Shown: positions 9,024 to 17,565, counted from the first letter of the stretch. The stretch: DNA of 64,000 nt from Microlunatus sagamiharensis (GCF_900105785.1 NZ_LT629799.1:1240001-1304000); one strand, 5' to 3'. Notes: a model not told the origin generated them from the sequence alone. A program made the numbers and translations.

Positions 9024-9839
9024 GTGCTGACGGCACCTTCGCCGCTGCATCCCCTGGAGCCCCTTGTGCCGCCACCTGCCGCTCGACCGGCCGGCTCGGA
9101 CGACGCACGTCTCGTGCCGAGACCGCCGAGCCCGGGTCCGGACGCGGTCCTGGAGCGACAGGCTCCGACCGGCCCGAGCGCGGTCGCCGTCGCCGAGCTC
9201 CGCGGGCAGCTGCACGGGCTCGCGCGCCGCCTGCACGAGGACGTCCGCCTCGACAGGAGCGGTGGGGTCGGAGCGACCCTGCTGGTCGAGGGCCGACCGG
9301 TGTTCGGCGGCTCCAACGGCTTCACCGAGGCGGTCGACGAGGTCCAGTACCGCCTGGAGCAGGGCCCCTGCGTGGCCGCGGTCGCGTCCGGCCGGGTCGT
9401 ACGGTCCCGGACGATCGGCAGCGGTGAGCGCCGATGGACCAGCTTCACCGCCGCGGCCGCGCCCCTCGGGCTGCGCAGCGTCGCGTCCCTGCCGGTGCGC
9501 GTCGCTGATCGGGTCGTCGGATCGCTGAACCTCTACGGCCGGCACGCGGCCAGCCTCGACGGCGCCTCCACGCCCGCGCTGCGACGAGCGAGCGCCGCGG
9601 CCGGACGAGGGATGACCGCCGCGTGGCTGCTCGCCGTCGCCGAGGCCAACGCCCGGATCCTCGCCGACGCGGTCCGCGACCGCGAGGACATCGACATCGC
9701 CGTCGGCCTGCTGATGGACCGTTACCTCATGACCTCGGGGTCCGCGAGGGTGCTGATCGCGCAGCTCGCCGCGCAGGACGACGTCAGCAAGGCCACGGCC
9801 GCACGTTCCCTGACCCACCCCGACGCCGACCGTGGCTGA
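9024..9839 (+). CDS. GAF-ANTAR-like protein, copy 2
   Basis: The 271-residue protein has about 50 Pro-rich residues, then a GAF domain (about 55-185; LEQGPCVAAVASG, VASLPVRVADRVVGSLNLYG). The C-terminal helical region (about 200-265; IDIAVGLLMDRYLM, SKATAARSL) matches ANTAR in layout but is divergent. The last 8 bases overlap the next gene, so the two are probably translationally coupled. Its GPC motif and LNLYG end are shared with copies 1 and 4, showing common descent. The target RNA is unknown. Confidence 0.82.
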   Translation: MLTAPSPLHPLEPLVPPPAARPAGSDDARLVPRPPSPGPDAVLERQAPTGPSAVAVAELRGQLHGLARRLHEDVRLDRSGGVGATLLVEGRPVFGGSNGFTEAVDEVQYRLEQGPCVAAVASGRVVRSRTIGSGERRWTSFTAAAAPLGLRSVASLPVRVADRVVGSLNLYGRHAASLDGASTPALRRASAAAGRGMTAAWLLAVAEANARILADAVRDREDIDIAVGLLMDRYLMTSGSARVLIAQLAAQDDVSKATAARSLTHPDADRG

Positions 9840-10398
9840 ACCAGGGCCTGGACCGGCTCCGGGGCTGGCCCGCGCCCTCGTCGCCGACCTGCACGACCTC
9901 GCCGTGGACCTCGCCGTCGGTGGCTACACCCGCACCGCCCTCGCCATGCTCGAACGGGACCTGCACCGCTGCGCCCCCTCTGCGCTCGGCGCCACGATCA
10001 CCCTCGACCGCGGGCCGCACCACGCCGCCGTTCAGGCCCACGTCGTCCCGCGGGTCCTCCAGCCCGCCGAGGTCCGCTCCGCCCTCCGGATCCCCCTGCC
10101 GATGTCCGATGACGCCGTCGAGGCGTCGATCACCCTCTACGCCGCCGCCGAGTGCGCGTTCGCCGACCTCGCGCACGCCCTCGGCGTCACCCCCGACCTC
10201 GCGACCGCCCTGCCCGACCGGCCGATCGAACCCGGGATCCAGGGTCTGACCGACCTCACCACGGTCAACATCGCGCTCGGGCACCTCCTCAACCGCGGTC
10301 GGACGCTGTCCCAGGCCCGCGAGGAGCTCGCGCACCTCGCCCAGCACCGCCACACCGATCTCGCCCGTGCCGCACGGCTGCTCCTCGACTCCTCCTGA
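9832..10398 (+). CDS. GAF/ANTAR-like protein, copy 3 (divergent)
   Basis: The 188-residue protein overlaps copy 2 by 8 bases. Its N-terminal half resembles a reduced GAF domain (SALGATITLDRG, SALRIPLPMSD, ITLYAAAECAFADLA) lacking the GPC motif. The C-terminal 50 residues (DLTTVNIALGHLLNRGRT, then DLARAARLLLD) keep the ANTAR helix spacing but not the usual conserved residues. It may no longer bind RNA and could instead modulate its neighbours. The domain assignment relies partly on the neighbouring paralogues. Confidence 0.7.
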   Translation: MAEPGPGPAPGLARALVADLHDLAVDLAVGGYTRTALAMLERDLHRCAPSALGATITLDRGPHHAAVQAHVVPRVLQPAEVRSALRIPLPMSDDAVEASITLYAAAECAFADLAHALGVTPDLATALPDRPIEPGIQGLTDLTTVNIALGHLLNRGRTLSQAREELAHLAQHRHTDLARAARLLLDSS

Positions 10399-10541
10399 CC
10401 TGACCGGCCAGCTGATCGGCCCCAGGCCGACGGGTCGAGACGCCTCGACGTGCGCGCACGCATCTCCAGGGCCGCTCTCCAGCAGCGGCCGGGCGTCACG
10501 GGTGCCCGCCCATCCCTCCGACTCGTGAAGGTGTCCTCCGC

Positions 10542-11321
10542 GTGGAACTACGAGCCCGCTTCATCTCCGCCCTGCGCACCGGGGGGACCGGCACGGTCGC
10601 CGACGCGACGCCGTCGCGCATGTCCGCCGCGGTCGCCGAGGTTCTCGGCGTTCCCGGCGCCGGCCTGGTGATGCAGGAGTTGGTGCGCTGGCCCGTGGGA
10701 GCCAGCGACGACGACGCCCGCACGGCCGAGCAGGTCCAGGCGACGGTGAACGAGGGGGGTGCCTGACCGCTGCCCGGGAGGGACAGGTGGTCACCGCGAA
10801 CGAGGACGACATCGCCGCGGCCTGGCCGACGTACCACCACGAGCTCCGCGAGCACACCCCGTACCGCGCGACGTTGTCCTTCCCCGTCGGCCCGCACCGC
10901 GGACGGACGGACGATCGGCGTGCGGACCTGTACGGGGGTCCCCGTGGCGCCGGCCGCAGCCCGCGGAGGTCCGCGTTCGCGGCGCTGGACCTGTACAGCA
11001 CCGAGCCAGTGGCACCTGGAGGACGAGCTCAGCACCATCGCCGACGAGGTCGTGGACCTGGTCGAGGCACTGCTGCTGTGCACCGGTCCCCGCGGCTCCT
11101 TCGACCGGGAGTCGTGGCCGCAGGAGTGGAGCCACGCCCATCGTCAGGTCTGGATCAGCGTCGGCATGCTCGGCGAGGCGGGCGGGCTCAGCGACGTGGA
11201 CGCGATCGCGATCCTGCGCGGCTACGCCTTCTCCCGGGACCTGATGCTCGACGACGTCGCCGACCAGCTCGCGAGCGGTCGGCTGAGCGCCATGGCGCTC
11301 CTCGAGGTCGATCCGGCCTGA
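10542..11321 (+). pseudogene. GAF-ANTAR copy 4, interrupted by two frameshifts
   Basis: Pieces of one GAF-ANTAR protein lie in alternating frames. Segment A (10542 to about 10759) ends QATVNEG. Segment B, in another frame, resumes CLTAAREGQVVTANEDDIAA and runs to FAALDLYSTEPV (about 10760-11010). Segment C, back in frame A, reads DELSTIADEVVDLVEALLL and then an ANTAR-like end (VWISVGMLGEAGGLSDVDA) to 11321. The first break falls in a run of six Gs at 10754-10759, where one more base would restore the family motif GPCL. Either a recent pseudogene or two sequencing errors; the protein is otherwise well preserved. Confidence 0.7.
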
Positions 11322-11546
11322 AGGAGGAGCGTGCGAGCGGTGTGAAGGCGGAAGGTGTCGGTCTGCGCTCAATCCAGGTCGGCCTGAAGGTCCAACGGCA
11401 GCGGCCCCGGGACCACGCTCGGAGGTCCCGGCGAGGTCATGGCCCTCGCCCGGGGGTCGACGCGGGGGTGGCGCGGCCCGCCGTCCTCGCCGCGGGTGAC
11501 CGCCTTCCCGGCGCGTCGACGAAGAGCGACCGTCAGCGAGGGGCAC

Positions 11547-11705
11547 TCACTCCCGCGAGACGATCCACTCCAGGTCGGCGACCTTCACCCACTCGGTGCT
11601 GCCGTCGTCCCACTCGACCTCGACGGCGTCGAACTTGTGCGCGTCGACGGCCGTCACGACCCCGAACTCCTCGCCCCGCCGTACGACTGCCCCGACCTGC
11701 GCCAT
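11547..11705 (-). CDS. 52-residue protein, unknown function
   Basis: An ATG at 11705 opens a 52-codon frame: MAQVGAVVRRGEEFGVV, then EVEWDDGSTEWVKVADLEW, ending ESRE-like at a TGA. The composition is that of a real small beta-rich protein (KOW/Tudor-like barrel appearance), and a TAGGAT box lies 7 bases before the ATG on that strand, as at other leaderless genes here. Adjacent genes give no function. The 225 bases between 11321 and 11547 hold nothing I recognise. Confidence 0.6.
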   Translation of the reverse strand: MAQVGAVVRRGEEFGVVTAVDAHKFDAVEVEWDDGSTEWVKVADLEWIVSRE

Positions 11706-11752
11706 GCGGGCGATCCTAGGGCGACGCGCCCCCGAGGGGCTGCACCTGCTGC

Positions 11753-12189
11753 TCAGCAGTCGGCGACCCGCTCGGCCTCCGCGAGGACGCGGGCAGCGTC
11801 GGCGGCCGCGGACCGGGCCTGCCGGACCGGCTCGTCGAGCCGCTGAGGGTCGAGCCCGCCGCCCGAGGTCGCCATGACCATCTCGGCGTCGTCCACGGCC
11901 TGCTGGGCCCGCTGTGAAGCGGTGCGCGCCTGCTCGCGCAGGGCGTCGAGGCGGCGGTCGACGGTCGCGTCCGACAGCGCGGCGACCTCCTCGGCGGCTC
12001 GTGCGGCGTCCCGCGCGTCCTGGACGACCTGCTCCTGCTCCGGCGTCAGGGCCGGGCAGTCGTCGGTCGCCGGTGCCGGGATGACCGGTCGAGCCGACCC
12101 GCGACGAAGTGCTGCTGCAGCTGCTCCACGCACGCCTCCCGGTCGAGGTCGGCGATGCGGAGCCCGGCGTCGGTCGTACGCGTCGTCAC
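11753..12189 (-). pseudogene. DUF1707-type gene with frameshift
   Basis: A GTG at 12189 starts a clear DUF1707 N-terminus (GLRIADLDREACVEQLQQHF, then VAGRLD). In that frame it runs into a TGA at 12046. From about 12086 an overlapping frame continues to 11753 as a helical, Ala/Gln/Asp-rich segment (LTPEQEQVVQDARDAARAAE; RTASQRAQQAVDDAE) with coiled-coil character. The usual EFDER half of DUF1707 is missing, so a deletion as well as a shift is likely. It could also be two unrelated pieces. Either decay or an assembly error explains it. Confidence 0.5.
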
Positions 12190-12312
12190 GGGGTGACCCT
12201 GCTAGAGCGGTCCGGTCCGCGGCAGCCGCCACTCCGCGTGCCGGGGAGAGCCTGGGACGACCTGCTCCATGCTTAGCCTGAGCAGCCCCGGGGGCACGAC
12301 GAGGAGCCCCAG

Positions 12313-13899
12313 ATGGTCATGCGTCACGGAGTTGTCCGCGCCGGCGGGGCCACCCGAGCTGTCCGGGTCGTCCGGGCCGCCGGCGCGGTCACGGCCGCCG
12401 TGCTGGTCCTCGTCGTGCCGGCCGGGAACGCGCTCGCCGCGGCGCCCACGACACGGGCCTCGCTGGTCCTCGACGACGGCCGCATCCTCGACGACCGGCA
12501 GGTCGTGAAGGACATCAACGCCCTGCGCAACAGGACGGGCGTCGAGGTCGCGGTCCTGACCACCGAAGGCGACGCCGACGTGCACAAGGACACCTACGAC
12601 GACGACGTGCTCACCTACCTCCAGGAGCACGACGACCAGATCGTCCTCGACGGGGGCGGCGACGGGCTGCGCGACGGGCTGATCCTGCTCGCGGTCTCGC
12701 CCGGCGTCCGGCAGGTCGGGGTGTACGCAGGCGACGACGTCGACCTCGACGCCGACGGTGTCGAGGAGGTCGTGGACGCCGTCCGGGCCGACGCGCGGGC
12801 CGGGCGGTGGGAGGAGGTCGCGGTCGGCGGAGCGCGCAAGGCCCTGGCCGTGACGGCGGAGGCGTCGTCCTCGGGCAGCGACGAGCCCGGCACGAGCGAC
12901 GACCAGGACCCCTACCCGACCTACCCCGAGGAGGACCCGACCTCGGCCGGCAGCGGCTCGTCCCTGCTTGCCGGACGGGTCCTCGGGGCGATCACGGGTC
13001 TGGCGGCGCTGCTCGGCATCCCGTTCGCTGTGGCCGCGCTGAGGCGACGGCGCCGGCGCCGGGCGGAGCTGTTGGCGTGGACGCCCGAGCCCGCCGTCGT
13101 CGCCGCCGCGTTGCGGCAGTGGCGTGACGCCATCGAGCAGGTGCAGATGACCGGCTACCCCGACCCGCCCCGGGACCGGTCGGGACGGGCGGCCTGGACC
13201 TACGACCCGGACGGCTCGATCACCGCGCTGGAGACGCTCGCCGCGTCCGGTCCCACGCTGGCCCAGCGCGTGGACCCGGTGGAGCACGCCCGGATCACGG
13301 CGCTCCTCGCACCACGCGCGACCCTGACGGCCTGGGTGGACGACGCGCGGTTCTGGGCGCGCGAGGACGGCTGGGAGCAGCGCTGGGCGGCCGAGCTCGA
13401 CCGTCTGGTCGACGCCCCGCTCGCGGCTTTCCTCGGCAGCGTCGACGACCTCGAGAGCGACCGGCCGAGCCGGCGGCTCGCCCGGGTGCGGACGGAGGCG
13501 GAGGCGTTCCGGTCAGGCGCCGTCTCCCTCGACGCGTCCGTCCGCGCGTCGGTGGTCCGCCCGACCGCCGGGGTGCGCGAGGCCCAGGCCCTGAACACCG
13601 AGATCCGGCGGTTCGCCCAGGAGGCCGCTCTCACGGTCGTCCGGGGCATGTCGGACTGGTCGAAGCACCGCCTCGTGGCCGGGTCCGGAGGGCACGACCC
13701 GTCGATGGCGCCCTACCTGCTCAGCTCCCTCATCGCGTCGTCGTCGGACCGGCGAGGGGCGTCCGAGGGCATGGCCGGGGTGTTCGGGGCGGGAGGGTTC
13801 GGCACGGGCTTCGGGACGGGTGGGTCAGACGCGTCGACGACCTTCAACGACTCCTCGAGCAGCGGGGGCGGGATGACCGGCGGGTCGGGCGGCTACTGA
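12313..13899 (+). CDS. Secreted TPM-domain protein (DUF5129-like)
   Basis: The 528-residue protein has a signal peptide (VTAAVLVLVVPAGNALAAAP), a TPM domain (about 50-185; LDDGRILDDRQVVKDINAL, DGLRDGLILLAVSPG) and a low-complexity acidic stretch. One membrane helix (about 222-243) is followed by basic residues, then a long cytoplasmic helical region and a Gly/Ser-rich tail (SSSSGGGMTGGSGGY). TPM domains occur in membrane-linked proteins of largely unknown role. The gene stands alone, with its own promoter region (12233-12312) and a GAGCCCC-type weak ribosome site. Confidence 0.85.
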   Translation: MVMRHGVVRAGGATRAVRVVRAAGAVTAAVLVLVVPAGNALAAAPTTRASLVLDDGRILDDRQVVKDINALRNRTGVEVAVLTTEGDADVHKDTYDDDVLTYLQEHDDQIVLDGGGDGLRDGLILLAVSPGVRQVGVYAGDDVDLDADGVEEVVDAVRADARAGRWEEVAVGGARKALAVTAEASSSGSDEPGTSDDQDPYPTYPEEDPTSAGSGSSLLAGRVLGAITGLAALLGIPFAVAALRRRRRRRAELLAWTPEPAVVAAALRQWRDAIEQVQMTGYPDPPRDRSGRAAWTYDPDGSITALETLAASGPTLAQRVDPVEHARITALLAPRATLTAWVDDARFWAREDGWEQRWAAELDRLVDAPLAAFLGSVDDLESDRPSRRLARVRTEAEAFRSGAVSLDASVRASVVRPTAGVREAQALNTEIRRFAQEAALTVVRGMSDWSKHRLVAGSGGHDPSMAPYLLSSLIASSSDRRGASEGMAGVFGAGGFGTGFGTGGSDASTTFNDSSSSGGGMTGGSGGY

Positions 13900-13995
13900 C
13901 CCCGTCGCGGCTGAGAGGTCGAACGAGCCGCGGACCGTGTCACTCGCGGGGGCGGCGATTGGGGCGACTTTCGTATCAGTATCCTCTCAGGCTCG

Positions 13996-14007
13996 TCACA
14001 GGTGTGA
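13996..14007. promoter_or_regulatory. 12-base palindrome upstream of S55 peptidase gene
   Basis: TCACAGGTGTGA is a perfect 12-base palindrome centred 48 bases before the ATG at 14050. The half-sites are those of CRP-type sites in the opposite order, so a CRP family protein is not implied. It may bind some other regulator or be chance. Confidence 0.25.
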
Positions 14008-14049
14008 TCGGATGGCTCCTGCCAGAGCAGGACGACCTCGGGGGGAACG

Positions 14050-15897
14050 ATGAGCAGAGCAAGGGCGAAGATCGCCATCGGTTCGGTGGCCGTGCTGGTG
14101 GGCGCGCTGACCGGGGGAATGGCGCCGTCGGCGTCGGCGGCACCGGCGGTCGCGCCACCGGCTGACTGCCCCACGGTCGCGCCGACGGCGTCGGTGCGCG
14201 CGGGCACCACCGGGACGGGCTGGACCGTCGTCACCGGGAGCACCCCGCAGCCGTTCGGCGTCGACGTCCTGGGTGTGATCACCGACGGCATCGCCCCGGG
14301 TCGCGACCTGGTCATGATCAAGGTCTTCGACCTCCCCGGCCAGCACGTCGTCGACCAGGGCGGCGGCATCTGGGCGGGGATGTCCGGCTCGCCGGTCTAC
14401 GTCGACGGTCAGCTCGTGGGGGCGGTCTCGTACGGCTTCACCCTGGCCCCGTCCCCGCTGGGCGGCATGACGCCGGCCGCGGACATGCTCTCCGACCTGA
14501 ATGCGGGCGACGCGCCGGACGCGTTGCGGGCGAAGGTCCCGCTCACGTCGACCACGCGTGCCGCCCTCGCCTCGGAGGCCCGGGTGGCCGCCCCTCGCGG
14601 TTCGCTGAGCCCGGTCCCGACGCCGCTCGGCGTCAGCGGTCTGCGCTCCGACCGGCTCGAGCGGCTGCAGAGCGACGTCAAGGGTGCCGGGCTGCCGCTG
14701 TCGGTCCACGCCGCCGGCCGTGCGGCTGCGCCCGCCGCCGGCGTCGCGCCGACGTCCCGCCCCGTCGCCGGCGGCAACTTCGCCGGGGCCGTGGCCTACG
14801 GCGACGTCACGTTCGCGGGCACCGGCACCACGACGTACGTGTGCGGCGACCGCGCGCTGGCCTTCGGCCACCCGCTCACCGGCGCCGGGGCCACCACCTT
14901 CGGCGCGAACGACGCCGACTCGCTGGCGATCGTCAAGGACGACACGACCGGGTCGTTCAAGCAGGCCAACCTCGGTCCGCTGTTCGGCACCCTCGACCAG
15001 GACCGCACCGTGGGCATCCGCGCCGACCTCACCTCGACGCCGGCCACGACCCCCGTGACGACGACGGTGCGCAACCTCGACAACGGGCGTGCGCGCACCG
15101 GGGCCACCCAGGTGACCGACCAGTCCTACCTGGCCGAGGTCGCCGCGTACGGGTCTTTGGCCAACCTCGACCGCGTCTTCGACGAGTCCGGCGACGGGCG
15201 CGCGTCGACCCGCTGGACGATCAAGGGCACGCGGGCCGGCGGCAAGGCCTTCACGATCGAGCGCTCGAACCGCTGGGCGTCCCGCTACGACCTCACCGAG
15301 GACCCGGCCTTCGAGGTCGCGTACGCCGTGGACTCCCTGGTCAACAACGACTTCGAGCCCGTGACGATCTCCTCCGTCGACCTCGCCGCGGACGTGACCA
15401 CCTCCTACGACCAGCTCCACGTCGTGAAGGTCGAGGTGGCGGTGAACGGCGGCTCCTACAAGACGCCGAAGACGCTCAAGGTCAAGGCGGGCGCCAAGCT
15501 CAAGGTCCGCGTGACCATGAAGCGCTACCGGAGCACGTCGACGGTCACGGCGGTCGCCGACCTGAAGGTCCCCAAGGGCGCATCGGGCCAGAGCGGTCTG
15601 CTGAGTGCCGTCGGCGGCCTCTCAACCGGGGGCGGCCCGGACGGCGAGGACGGTTCGGACGACTCCGCCTGCCTGCTCGAGGGCAGCGGCTGCGAGAACG
15701 GGCAGGAGGGCTCGCTCGACGACGTGATCTCCGAGATCAAGAAGGCCCCGCGCAACGACGACCTGCTCGCCCAGCTGTCGTTCGACGACTCCGACGAGCC
15801 CGACGAGGGCACCGGGGCCAGCGCGGCGGTGACCTCGAAGGTGCGTCAGAAGGTCACGGTCGTGGGTTCGCGGAGCATCGCCGTGACGGTTCGCTGA
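14050..15897 (+). CDS. Secreted SpoIVB-like serine peptidase (S55 family)
   Basis: The 615-residue protein has a signal peptide ending near ASAAPAVA. An S55-type domain follows: a chymotrypsin-like Ser in GMSGSPVYVDG (Ser about 114) and a His in ALAFGHPL (about residue 274), matching the SpoIVB Ser/His arrangement. The C-terminal third is Lys-rich and beta-like, then has an acidic Cys-containing linker. In Firmicutes SpoIVB signals across the forespore membrane. Non-sporulating actinobacteria also encode such proteins, and their targets are unknown. A GGGGGGAA ribosome site precedes the ATG. A 19-base-pair hairpin follows the stop. Confidence 0.85.
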   Translation: MSRARAKIAIGSVAVLVGALTGGMAPSASAAPAVAPPADCPTVAPTASVRAGTTGTGWTVVTGSTPQPFGVDVLGVITDGIAPGRDLVMIKVFDLPGQHVVDQGGGIWAGMSGSPVYVDGQLVGAVSYGFTLAPSPLGGMTPAADMLSDLNAGDAPDALRAKVPLTSTTRAALASEARVAAPRGSLSPVPTPLGVSGLRSDRLERLQSDVKGAGLPLSVHAAGRAAAPAAGVAPTSRPVAGGNFAGAVAYGDVTFAGTGTTTYVCGDRALAFGHPLTGAGATTFGANDADSLAIVKDDTTGSFKQANLGPLFGTLDQDRTVGIRADLTSTPATTPVTTTVRNLDNGRARTGATQVTDQSYLAEVAAYGSLANLDRVFDESGDGRASTRWTIKGTRAGGKAFTIERSNRWASRYDLTEDPAFEVAYAVDSLVNNDFEPVTISSVDLAADVTTSYDQLHVVKVEVAVNGGSYKTPKTLKVKAGAKLKVRVTMKRYRSTSTVTAVADLKVPKGASGQSGLLSAVGGLSTGGGPDGEDGSDDSACLLEGSGCENGQEGSLDDVISEIKKAPRNDDLLAQLSFDDSDEPDEGTGASAAVTSKVRQKVTVVGSRSIAVTVR

Positions 15898-15913
15898 GCG
15901 AGACCTTGCACCG

Positions 15914-15953
15914 GCCCGCCGGTCCGACGACCCAGGTCGTCGGACCGGTGGGC
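15914..15953 (+). terminator. Strong hairpin after S55 gene, probable terminator
   Basis: Two 19-base arms (15914-15932 and 15935-15953) pair fully apart from one G-U, with only CA between, so the real loop is about 4 bases. There is no U-tract, which is common for GC-rich terminators. It also lies 250 bases before the reverse transcriptase, so a part in a retron RNA cannot be excluded. Confidence 0.6.
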
Positions 15954-15968
15954 GCGTCCGTCTCCAGC

Positions 15969-16136
15969 CGCACCGTGGGTGCGAGCGCCGCGTCCGTGGG
16001 TCACACTCGTGAGGTGGTCGGCGACGACGGCGAGATCACGAGCCCGCTCCGGCGGGATCGGTGCCCGAGGCTCCCTCGGGTAGTAGCAGGTCCACCTCGC
16101 AGCAGGTCCGCAGGTGCGAGACCGCGCTCCGCGCGG
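15969..16136 (+). ncRNA. Candidate structured RNA upstream of reverse transcriptase
   Basis: Between the terminator-like hairpin and the likely reverse transcriptase start there is a run of small inverted repeats. They are CGCACC/GGTGCG (15969-15983), CTCGTGA/TCACGAG (16006-16042), CCCGC/GCGGG (16043-16056), CCCGAGG/CCTCGGG (16064-16080), CTCGCA/TGCGAG (16097-16121) and CCGCGC/GCGCGG (16122-16136). GCAGGTCC occurs three times nearby. Retron msr-msd RNAs lie just upstream of their reverse transcriptase and consist of such stem-loops. In DNA this GC-rich many short stems arise by chance, so this is a hypothesis only. Confidence 0.25.
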
Positions 16137-16201
16137 CTCGGCACCCGCTCGTGCAGGACTGGTCGTCCGGCGTCGCCGCCACACCCCGACGTGCAGGTCC
16201 G

Positions 16202-17530
16202 GTGACGCACGACCCCGACGAGGGTCTCGCCCGGGGTCTGGCCTGGGCGTTCCTGGCCGCCGAGACCTGGACCAGACCCGCGCTCGTCGGCTCGGCGGCC
16301 ACCGCTCTCGGCCGACGGCCGCGCTGGCTCGGTCCAGTGGTCGACGTGGTCCTCCAGCACCATCGCTCCGCCCCCACGGACCGCCCGTACGCGCTCAGCC
16401 GCTTCCTGGTCCGTGAGACAACGCTCCTGGAGCACGCCGCGCGGGCCCGCCGGGGCAGGGCGCTCCGGATCGTCACCGTGCCGACGGTCACGGCGGCGAC
16501 GGGTCGGCGCCGTTGGCCGGTCCCCGACGTGGCCGACCTGCCCTCGCTCGCCGGGCTGCTCGAGCTGCCCCTCGACCAGCTGGTGTGGCTCGCGGACGCG
16601 AGGTCGCAGCAGCGCCGAGCTCCAGACGGGCCGTTGCACGCCTACCGGCACCGCTGGGTCGAACGACCGGGTGCCGTGCCGCGGCTGCTCGAGGCCCCCA
16701 CCCCGCTGCTGCGGGCGGTCCAGCGGCGCGTGCTGGAACGGATCCTGGTCTGGGTGCCGACCCACCCCGCCGCCCACGGCTTCGTCCGCGGACGGAGCGC
16801 GATCAGCCACGCCCGGTCGCACGAGGGCGCCGACGAGGTCGTCTGCCTCGACCTGCGAGCCTTCTTCGCCTCGGTCCGGGTCGCCCGCGTCGACGGGCTC
16901 TTCCGGGGGGTGGGCTACCCCGAGGCGGTCGCGTGGACGTTGGCCTGCCTGTGCACGCACCAGACCCCGGTCCGCGTCCTGCACGACATGCCCGCTGGCG
17001 GGGCCGACGACGCCCGCGCCTGGCTCCGCGCCGGTCTTCGTGAACGGCACCTCGCGCAGGGCGCGCCGACCTCTCCCGCCCTGGCGAACCTCGCCTGCTT
17101 CGCCCTCGACCGGCGCCTCGCCGGCCTCGCCGCGGCGACGGGACGGGCGTACACCCGGTACGCCGACGACCTCACCTTCTCCGGAGCGGCCGGAGGGGCT
17201 GGGCGTCTGGTTTCTGCTGTGAGGGCGATCGTCGGTGACGAGGGGTTCGCGCTGCATCCGGCGAAGACGAGGGTGCGCTCGCGCGACCAGCGCCAGGTGG
17301 TGACCGGGCTGGTCGTCAACGACCGGGTGGGCGTGCCTCGGGAGTACCACGAGCAGCTCCGCGCCGTCCTCCACGACGCCGGGCGCCACGGCCCCGCAGT
17401 CGCCAACCGCGTGGGGTACCCCGACTTCCGGTCCTACCTCAAGGGGCGCGTCGGTTGGGTCGAGTCGGTCAGCCCTCAGCGCGGACGCCGCCTACGGTCC
17501 CAGCTCGACGCGATCGTCTGGCCCGCCTGA
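16202..17530 (+). CDS. Retron-type reverse transcriptase
   Basis: The 442-residue protein has about 150 N-terminal helical residues, then reverse transcriptase motifs in order: AHGFVRGRSAISHARSH (192-207), motif A Asp in CLDLRAFFASV (about 217), QGAPTSPALANL (286-297), YTRYADDLTFSG with catalytic YADD (320-323), and VVTGLVVN (366-373). YADD plus the VTG motif is typical of retron and related bacterial enzymes. The NAxxH motif of classical retrons reads HARSH here. No nuclease, primase or toxin domain is fused. A GTG at 16061 is in frame, but its 47 extra residues are low-quality. The partner may be the next gene, 35 bases downstream. Confidence 0.9.
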   Translation: MTHDPDEGLARGLAWAFLAAETWTRPALVGSAATALGRRPRWLGPVVDVVLQHHRSAPTDRPYALSRFLVRETTLLEHAARARRGRALRIVTVPTVTAATGRRRWPVPDVADLPSLAGLLELPLDQLVWLADARSQQRRAPDGPLHAYRHRWVERPGAVPRLLEAPTPLLRAVQRRVLERILVWVPTHPAAHGFVRGRSAISHARSHEGADEVVCLDLRAFFASVRVARVDGLFRGVGYPEAVAWTLACLCTHQTPVRVLHDMPAGGADDARAWLRAGLRERHLAQGAPTSPALANLACFALDRRLAGLAAATGRAYTRYADDLTFSGAAGGAGRLVSAVRAIVGDEGFALHPAKTRVRSRDQRQVVTGLVVNDRVGVPREYHEQLRAVLHDAGRHGPAVANRVGYPDFRSYLKGRVGWVESVSPQRGRRLRSQLDAIVWPA

Positions 17531-17565
17531 ACGAAGATCGACCTCGTGTGCCGGAGGATGGACGG

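Noticed and set aside
16061-16201. 47-residue N-terminal extension of the reverse transcriptase from GTG 16061
   Set aside because: Composition is poor, it overlaps the hairpin run, and the family-like start falls at 16202.
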